The translations under genes and the position numbers were made by a program. 64,000 bases of DNA from Pinus tabuliformis (taxonomy: Eukaryota; Streptophyta; Pinopsida; Pinales; Pinaceae). Every line of letters starts with the position of its first letter. Within the stretch, counting starts at the first letter, position 1. The notes beneath the pieces were generated by a model. It was not told where the DNA came from, ran no database searches, and was given only the letters and a program-made list of their open reading frames with translations. The stretch is from contig CM062807.1 in the NCBI GenBank assembly GCA_031772625.1, positions 1,144,933,007 to 1,144,997,006 on the forward strand. The letters are read 5' to 3'. Below, one piece after another: positions 57,339 to 64,000 of the stretch.

Positions 57339-57625
57339 CTGCGGGGTTGAGCCTGAATTAATTTTCGTGCTCGTTGCTTCCCCGCGACACACCTCAACCT
57401 GCTTATCGAGTTATCACTTGATCGCACCTCTTGAACCTGCATGAACTTTAGTAAATGGGTTAGGCCCATTTACATTGGCGATTTTTTTATTTTAAAAATA
57501 AAATAATACTCTGGTTTTTATATCTGTTTTATTTCTCATAAATTCATACATAATATTTGATTCTTTTTTTTCTTTTGTAATTTTATTAAGGAACTTCAAA
57601 TGACAATGGATGCTACAACACTATG

Positions 57626-58231
57626 TATGAGTCAAGGTCCCAAGTTGTAATTATTTATTTGGGTAATTCATTATACAGGATACCAGAGGTAGCCCCACTT
57701 ATCGCCACCTCTTTGATCACTGCTAAGAAAGGTAGAAAGCTCATCTCCCAAACTAGGAAATTCATTTTTTGTCTGGTTGGCTCCCAAAGTAAGGGGAAGA
57801 TCATCGCCACATCCATGACCCCCGCGAAGGGTTCCTCCATGCAGCAACAACAGCAAAGGGATACGGTCATGACAAAACACATGAAAATCTTCTCCTCACC
57901 CATAAGGGTACCGTTGCACTATCACGTCAAGCATTCATTCGATCTGACTCCCGGAGCACCTCTACCCAACAGGCTGATATATCACCACTCCATTATGAAA
58001 AATGACAAGTACAAGAAGCAACATGGTCCTTACACCAGTACCAAGGTTGTGGGGAATAATGCTTTGGATCATAGCATTCCCCCATTCCTTTGCTTGCACC
58101 GAGTGTTCAATATGGACCGCCCTCTACCATGCTTCCCACCATTACTGGACACATCAAAGATTACAGAACAGCTCACCAGGGACCAAGTTCAGCAAATGGA
58201 GGAACTCAACACAATGGGGACCATTGCTTCC
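57626..58231 (+). pseudogene. Resumed F polyprotein: protease end, RT start, fused tail
   Basis: The frame begins YESRSQVVIIYLGNSLYRIP, the segment that follows the protease GQPYLW motif. It goes on through SQTRKFIFCLVGSQSKGK and a short HVKHSFDLTPGAPLPNRLIY, the N-terminal edge of Ty3 RT. RT motifs then stop abruptly near 57995, and an unrelated tail (HSIPPFLCLHRVF and later EQLTRDQVQQMEEL) leads to a stop at 58232. This is an internal deletion of RT, RNase H and integrase. Confidence 0.75.
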
Positions 58232-58233
58232 TA

Positions 58234-58245
58234 AGCGGGGAGGAA
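58234..58245 (+). other. Polypurine tract of F
   Basis: AGCGGGGAGGAA abuts the TG of the right LTR, as required for plus-strand priming. Confidence 0.8.
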
Positions 58246-58867
58246 TGATCCAGGTGGATGTTGGTGGCCACCCACCTATCCCACTTAGACCCCCACAACT
58301 GTCTCTTTCAGTTTTTCAGTTTCCTTAATTGTAGAAAAATTTACTATTTTTGGCAGTTTTTTCGGGTCCTGAACTTCTGGAGCCGTTTTGAGGCCCTAAA
58401 TGAAATTTTTTGGGAAAATCGGGAGCAACATGCATCATGGACCAATGTTTCTCTTCCCAAAGTTGTAGTCCTCGGATATATATTTCTAATGAGCTATGGT
58501 GCGCGTCAAACAGAGATCGTATGCCAAAGTTATGACCCCGGGAGGTTGATGTACCAATTTACACGAAACGGGGCCCACAGTTTGGCATTTCATCTCATAG
58601 GGTTAGGTTTTTGGATGTTTGGGGTTTTCCATTGTTTCTTAACAATAAATAGGCCTTCGAGCCTCATTGTAAAAGAGTTCAGAGGCATGTAGCTGCCACA
58701 TCTCTTCTCAGAGATAAGCTACCATCGCCCTAACTGGTTTATTTCCATTTCTGTTTGTAAGCATATTTCAATATTTTACATTAATGAAATGAAGTATTAT
58801 TTCCGCTACATCTCTGTATTTATGGTTATATCTATAATCTGTTGTGTTCCTGTTTAAATCTGGATCG
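58246..58867 (+). repeat. 3' LTR of F
   Basis: It has the same length as the left LTR (622 bp), starts TGATCCAGG and ends CTGGATCG. A TATA-like ATAAATAGGCC lies at about 58646. GGATA follows. Confidence 0.9.
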
Positions 58868-58872
58868 GGATA

Positions 58873-61212
58873 TTTCTTTTACTATGTCAACCTCATTAAA
58901 AAATGAAATAAGTTCCCATGAGCAGAGTTCTTTTCCCATGTCAAGCTCGGTCAAAAATGAAACAAGATGTCATGAGCATGGTTCTTTTCATGTGTCAAGT
59001 TCATTAAAAAATGAAACAAATCCCCTTCCAATTCAAGTCTTTGATTAGATCTCGTAAATTCTTAGTCGAGTCTTTCACTTGATCTCGTAAGTGAACCTTC
59101 ATTCCTTCCACCTGTTAGTAACCAATAGTCTACTTAGGTGAATGAAATGAAGCTTGGGGGGCATGTAACCTTGAATTGAGTCATTACGTTGGGGGCATGC
59201 AAACTTATGTCAAGCATAATTTTTTTTCGTTTCAAGCTTGTGTAAAAACGAAACCATATCCAAGCATAGTTTTTTCCGTGTTTCAAGCTTGTGAAAAAAT
59301 GAAACTATCTTCAAATATACTCAAGCATAGTTTCTCATGTTTCAAGCTTGTGTAAAAATGAAACCATTCCCACTTTACCTCTTATGATTGCCATCTTTAT
59401 CAGCCTATTTTTGCTATATGAGCCTTCGTTTTTTCGTTCCATCGTCACCATCTCTTTGACTGATCATACGCTTTCACTTGGTTGTTTTACCTTTGCCCAA
59501 GGAACATCTGTGATGAATGGTCTTAATAGCTAGCCTCTTGAACTTTACATATTTTGAGCAGTTCCATCATGACCATAACCAGTTGTTATCATTTTATACC
59601 ACTCATTCCTCTAGGAGGATTCCTCTTTCAGCTCTTTTCAAACTCCAAAAATATGAAAAGATTATCGAGCACTTGTCTTTTCGAACTCGTAAAAGTAAAT
59701 GAAAAAACATCTACTTAGTATAATTTTAACCCTTTTCTAAACTAAGATAGACTATTGTATGAAAAAGGAATACCTTAGTCGAACATGGCTAAGAGGTTAT
59801 CTTGGATATTGTTTTCTACCTTTTCGGGCTCAAGAGACGATGTACGAAAAGGGGCCTTTGGAGTTTTCTTTTTCACCTCTTTTTCAAACTCTCTAAACAT
59901 GAGAAAGATGTCGAGTTACCCCTCCGTCAGACTCGTAAAATTTAAACGACGCAATACTTGTCACCGTGACAAGACCAAGTTTCTCCTTCATAGGACTCAT
60001 TAAAATTACTAGGATGGATTCATCTGAAGGATGAACTTACATGACAAACATATGTTATCCTCTTAAAGCTTGTGTAAACATAAAGGGGTACTCGCTAGAA
60101 ATAGTTGGGAAAAATGAAAGCAAAAATCTCTTGTACTTTGTAAAGGAAGCATGTCGCTCTTGAAAATGACACTCATCCATTGCTCGTATCAGGTTTGGGA
60201 CATCCTCACTTAGTCACTTGCCTTCCTGGCTTTGGGAAATCCATTTTGCCTCTCATCTAATTATACCACTTCATCATCAAGACCTCTGATCCTATCTTGA
60301 GTCAAATGCTACCAAACTCGAGAGTCGTGTCACCGATATATTCAAGATAAGTCCCATCTACAATTCTTTACCGCTTATACACTGTCTGGCTTTCTGCCAT
60401 AGTCCTGGATCACACTTATCTACACTACCACATCCTTTGTTTCGTGTCAATGATGTGGGATTCATCATGGCCGTCCTTCGACAGATCACTTCCTGTCAAC
60501 TTCAACTTATTAAACAAGAAGACAATCTAGAAACTCCCTTCTAGTACCTTAGAGCTTGGATGCCTCAATGGCAAGTTCTTTACATTTGACAACAGTTTTA
60601 CATCATTGACCTCTGATCAGATGATTCCACGAGTGTTTGACTTTAGCTTCATTATTCACATTCGCGGATTGTGCTCATTATACCTTGAGAGCCATTATCA
60701 TTATTAGTGATTTCTCTCATGCATGTTAACAGTTACATCATTGACCAGTAATTAGGTGGTTTTCTATCATGTTCGACTTCGACACATCTATTCACATGTT
60801 AGAATTTGTACATTTATTGGGTCACGACGGAGCGCAAGACCCTGGATTTTGTTTGATAAAATCCAGGTTGTGTGGACTTATGAGTAATTCATGATTGTAC
60901 ACATGTTTTCCTCTCTAAGGATGGTTGCGACCATACGTGGGTCCATATATACAATCCTCTTTATTCAGATGGTTGCGACCAGGTCGTGGATCCATACACA
61001 TTATCCCTTCTATTCGGATGGTTTCATCCTTACCTTGGATTCATGTATCATTAGATGCTTATTCATGTATCACTAGGCATGTTTATCAGAGATGTCAAAT
61101 ATGTATATGTATATGTATATGCTTGATTTGTAGGTCTCATAACGATGTTGTTCTAGTCATTGCCTTAGCTTGTAAAGCATCTCAACCATCACTCCCTATT
61201 CTGCCTTCATGC
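58873..61212 (+). other. 3' region of X, repeat-rich, no recognised gene
   Basis: No protein domain was identified. Units containing CATTAAAAAATGAAA or TTTCAAGCTTGTGTAAAAATG recur at 58890-59030 and 59215-59365; in the second group GTTTC and GAAAC can pair. A further pair of related segments lies at about 59632-59700 and 59875-59945. The stretch 60441-60825 is homologous to part of element E. Degenerate roughly 55-bp units containing ATGGTTGCGACC lie at 60918-61060, and a (TATGTA)n tract at 61098-61120. Confidence 0.65.
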
Positions 61213-61225
61213 TTTAGGGGGCATC
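61213..61225 (+). other. Polypurine tract of X
   Basis: TTTAGGGGGCATC precedes the right LTR start (TATTACACAA, from TGTTACATAG). Confidence 0.65.
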
Positions 61226-62275
61226 TATTACACAATATTTTGTCACACCTCCTGTTCACTTCCTGTTCCATATACCGAAGTGCTAAAATGTCGACAACTA
61301 TGAAGTATATCCATCATGATACAAAAACAAAAACATCCCTGAAAAACCAAAGGAAAACTGCCCTGAGTCAATTTTGAAGAAGGTTAGCCAAAATACTAAT
61401 TTTTAGGGCCAACACTCTTTGCTCCACCACCTACCCGTGCTGATGAAAGGTTGCACTGCTTTACCCTAGAGCTGCTAGCACGAGTTTTGATATGAAACCC
61501 ATTTTGAACATCTTATGGCAGGTTTTCCCAAAATGGGGAGAAGCTTCATGTGCTAGAAACTTCAAGAACCGTGAGCTAGATATTGGTTGTTGTAGATATG
61601 GTCAAGCTCTCCCATTTGGAGCTCTTGATCTTATCATTATGGGCCTTCTCCTTGAGATGTGGACCTTCCTCCCTCTTTTTTGTATCCCTAACTCCCTCTC
61701 CCTCCCTATAAATCAACTCCCTTCCATCCCAAATGGTTGGTCATTGATTGCATGCATTCCTATACTGAGATTATGCCCAAATGTTGCCCATTCTAACTTG
61801 GAGAAGGAGTGATTGAAAAGTCTTTGCTTGGACTTGGACATCCACCAAAAGGAGGTCTCCAACATCAAGGCATAGGTTGTATGATTCCCTTTTTAGCTCA
61901 TTAATATATACATCTGATGTTCACTTTCCATAATTGTGTAAATGTTTATGATTTTAGCTTAATACTCCTTGATCTATTAAGTAGTTTATGTTTGATGTAT
62001 GTTATATATGCTCTTGTACCTTGTATTTCTCTTTGATCTTTCTTGCAGGTACTCGGACATGAAGAACAAGTAAGGAGCAAGCTTGGAAGCGAAGGAATCA
62101 AAGTCATCTCTAAAGGATTGAGTGATTAGCATCAGAGCGAGGTAGGTCACTCTCTCTCTGCATTTGTTAAACATAACCTAGGAAAGTGTATGTTAGATTG
62201 TTTATTTTTTGCTAGACCCACTCATTGGGCTAGAGAGATAGCCTATGTATGCAGAGGGGATTTGCCTTCACAACA
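61226..62275 (+). repeat. 3' LTR of X, uninterrupted
   Basis: The 1,050-bp copy matches the flanks of the solo LTR in the 5' LTR and supplies the empty site (near 61883). It ends TTCACAACA, followed by ACAAC. The first dinucleotide is TA instead of TG. The terminal hairpins lie at 62212-62233 and 62242-62257. Confidence 0.88.
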
Positions 62276-62447
62276 ACAACAGACATGCATTCATGGCTAA
62301 CGCGTCTCAACAACAACATCGTCAATTTCTACATGGCAAAAAAATTATAACAATTACTACCATCATGCATACATAACAAGCACATATACATCCTTCATGC
62401 ATGCATGACAAACAATTTCCGCCCATCTAGTCCAAGTGTTGAACCAT

Positions 62448-62460
62448 GCTCTGATACCAA
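62448..62460 (-). other. Primer-binding site of element D
   Basis: The minus strand reads TTGGTATCAGAGC, the initiator tRNA-Met complement. It sits two bases from an LTR end (TGTAACACC at 62463 on the plus strand). The interior of D therefore extends to the left, across X. Confidence 0.85.
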
Positions 62461-62462
62461 TT

Positions 62463-64000
62463 TGTAACACCCTCCTCCCACACTTACCCAAGTTTACTAG
62501 TCCACCGAGGTAAATATGTGACAAAGATTTACTATGATATGGTTCAGCCTCCTAGATCACCTTAAGGAAGTGGAATAGAAAAAACAAAACCTTACTGACC
62601 TTCGTCAGGCGCTACAAGACCCCCAAGGGCTAAACCACCCTTCCATGTGTCCAAACCCTTAGCTAACTTGCCTTTTCACTGATCTGGACTCCCATTCGTA
62701 TTCACAAGCCTGCATCCACGCAACTGTAGGCCTCTAGTCGCATGCATAAACACAACAAGTGTTATGAAACCACCTCACAAAAAGATAGAAAAGATAGATC
62801 AATGACTTAGAAATCAGCCTCTTCAGGGGGGCAACCTCCTTCACATTACACAAATGAACAATTCTTGGATGATACAAATGACAAATCCTCCTTTCTATAT
62901 ATAGGAGTCTAAGGGGTCACAATATAATCAAAGCCAACATAACAATAATAATATAAGAGCACACAAATAGCAATAGTGGGCTTCTATGGTGCACAATAAT
63001 AACAATAGGGGCACAACAATAATAACATGGGCTACAATGACAATAGTAATGGGGGAATCACTATTATTATAGGGACCTAACGTGCCCCTCTCCTTCAAAA
63101 ATTGTTTTCCTGAATGCTTGAGTAGTTCTGGATGCTTTTTTTTGGAGAGGTAAATCCCCTCTGCGGACAGAGGCAATCCCCACTAGCCCAAAATGGGTCT
63201 AGCAACAATCAAACAATGCTATCACGCAAGTTCCTAATTGCAAATTAAAGATGGATTATGAGAGCCTACTTGGATTCCAACGCTAGTGTTGTAGAAGAGT
63301 TGACACTCCCGTTCCTTTGCTCCGGCGGGTCACGATCCTCACGATCTCCATGAATGGACACCTGCACATGCAAAGAACGACACAAATACAAGCATAAAAT
63401 CCAATAGATGCAATTATATATCGGTCTAAAAAGATATAACTCAAACATCATTGCAATGAACAACAAGAGTGGAACCATAATGATAGTCATCTATTATTGA
63501 TAAAAAACAAAGAAGAATACAACAATAGTTCTGACGTCGAATCCTCCTTTGGCTGGGTGATCAGCTACATATGCCTTGCAAAGCTTGTTGGGATTGGGAA
63601 CAAGCCTCTCTCTCTTTGATTATGAATGCAAAGAAGACTCTTACAGCAATCTCTCAGACTTCTGAAAGTATAATTCTCCCTATACTCGAACTAGCTTTTC
63701 AAATGCAACAGAACAAGCTTTTATAGATGGAGGAGGAGGAAGAGATACAATGAATCCAGACATCCATGGGATCGGCATTATCCTTGAAAAGCTATTATGG
63801 ATAGAGATACGATGAATCTCGACATCCATGAGATTGGCATTATCCTTGAAAAGCTTCATGAGTCGAAAGGAAAAAACTTTTGGGCGTGCGTTTGTTAAAA
63901 AGCTTTCCCAAACTTGGTTGGCGCGGGTAAGACTCTGAGACAGAGTGCCAACTGGTGCGCCCTCTTTGGAGTATTTCCCCCATTGGCGCGGGTGATACAT
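62463..64000 (-). repeat. LTR of element D, running off the window
   Basis: It begins TGTAACACCCTCC on the plus strand, a start common in plant Ty3 LTRs, and its far end is not reached. Minus-strand CCTATATATAG at about 62896 is a TATA candidate. It contains an inverted copy of the hairpin pair found at the end of X LTRs (63158-63173 and 63183-63202) and a 62-bp tandem duplication at 63742-63865. ORFs within it look spurious. Confidence 0.7.
63742..63865. repeat. 62-bp tandem duplication in the D LTR
   Basis: Two units, each starting GAGATAC(A/G)ATGAATC and containing GGCATTATCCTTGAAAAGCT, lie head to tail with about 85% identity. Confidence 0.85.

Larger units (their letters stand above)
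41130..57620 (-). mobile_element. Ty3 element G with 4.57-kb ORF-bearing LTRs, minus strand
   Basis: Flanks are perfect CTATG TSDs (41125-41129 and 57621-57625). In element orientation the LTR starts TGTTGTAGCATCC and ends GGGACAACA. The 6.2-kb interior reads gag, linker, protease, RNase H-like domain, RT, RNase H, integrase. The primer site is of the Athila/Tat type and the RT is most like Tat-group plant elements. LTR identity is about 94% in sampled stretches. It is the most complete element in the window but carries stops and a lost protease Asp. Confidence 0.9.
51926..57620 (-). repeat. 5' LTR of G, split by a solo copia LTR
   Basis: It starts at plus 51926 (TGTTGTCCC) and ends at 57620 (GCTACAACA). 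Without the 1,130-bp solo LTR and one 5-bp TSD it is 4,560 bp, matching the 4,572-bp partner. In element orientation about 540 bp of U3 precede a TATA-like box, then the long ORF, then about 670 bp to the LTR end. Confidence 0.9.
39019..58867 (+). mobile_element. Ty3-type element F, nested in X and hosting G
   Basis: LTRs of 622 bp each (39019-39640 and 58246-58867) are flanked by perfect GGATA TSDs. The LTRs start TGATCCAG and end in mutated forms of CTGGATCA. An initiator-tRNA primer site follows the left LTR and a polypurine tract, AGCGGGGAGGAA, precedes the right one. Without G the element is only about 3.35 kb: gag, protease and the start of RT fused to a short tail, so RT, RNase H and integrase are missing. 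Sampled LTR identity is about 88% by eye. Confidence 0.9.
20365..62275 (+). mobile_element. Ty3-type element X hosting the main nest
   Basis: LTRs at 20365-24029 and 61226-62275 match: 1,047 bp once the solo LTR is removed, against 1,050 bp. The 5' LTR is followed by a primer-binding site and the 3' LTR is preceded by a polypurine tract. Flanks are ACAAT and ACAAC, a TSD with one change. After removing B and F, the interior is about 6.1 kb: a long leader, a basic segment with zinc knuckles, a protease, then a long repeat-rich 3' region. No capsid, RT or integrase domain is visible, so X is non-autonomous. Sampled LTR stretches are about 90% identical by eye. Confidence 0.85.

Noticed and set aside
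63680-64000. Minus-strand 106-aa ORF at the right edge
   Set aside because: It crosses the 62-bp tandem duplication in the D LTR and shows the duplicated peptide; nothing suggests a real protein.

Overview
The window looks like gene-poor nuclear DNA of a land plant with a large, retrotransposon-filled genome. A gymnosperm such as a conifer is plausible, but the sequence does not prove the taxon. I found no convincing host gene, rRNA, tRNA, CRISPR array or prokaryotic feature. Nearly every recognisable protein is retroelement Gag or Pol, and most copies carry stops, frameshifts or deletions. LTR ends, primer-binding sites and target-site duplications (TSDs) let much of the window be read as insertions inside insertions.

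Left part (1-13,739). The 3' half of Ty3-type element A1 (1-6,075: LTR end, PBS, broken gag, long non-coding interior, second LTR end) interrupts the gag of minus-strand Ty1/copia element H (gag 6,082-6,639, LTR 6,800-8,484). H interrupts the pol of a second minus-strand copia element, C (8,485-13,739). C also carries a solo-LTR-like insertion (9,544-10,889) and, inside its LTR, a 1.3-kb poly(A) retroposon with a 17-bp TSD (12,284-13,594).

Middle (13,740-20,364). Non-coding DNA: a CA-rich minisatellite-like array (16,410-17,062), an AT-rich block with an internal duplication, and sequence I cannot classify that may be the interior of element D.

The nest (20,365-62,275). Element X (Ty3 type, LTRs 1,050 bp, TSD ACAAT/ACAAC) holds three other insertions: a 2.6-kb solo LTR in its 5' LTR (TSD CCCTTT); copia element B (26,238-37,472), which contains LTR element E (28,950-35,885, TSD GTGTT); and Ty3-type element F (39,019-58,867, TSD GGATA). 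F contains G (41,130-57,620, TSD CTATG), and G's right LTR contains a solo copia LTR (56,209-57,338, TSD CTGCG). X lies inside minus-strand element D, whose PBS and LTR fill 62,448-64,000. The deepest chain is therefore D > X > F > G > solo LTR.

The most interesting object is G, a Tat/Athila-like Ty3 element with a full gag-protease-RT-RNase H-integrase set on the minus strand. Its LTRs are about 4.57 kb, and each carries a sense-strand reading frame of about 1,070 codons with a basic nuclear-localisation-like patch and a long coiled coil. A TATA-like box sits about 140 bp upstream, so the frame should lie in the 5' leader of every genomic transcript. G also has an RNase H-like domain between protease and RT in addition to one after RT. 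A second notable signal is a pair of small hairpins at the 3' end of X's LTR. The same pair occurs in D's LTR with a paired A-T to G-C change that keeps the stem.

X, E, F and A1 lack recognisable RT and integrase and look non-autonomous. B and C are truncated or broken. G is the only element here that could once have supplied a complete Ty3-type set of enzymes.
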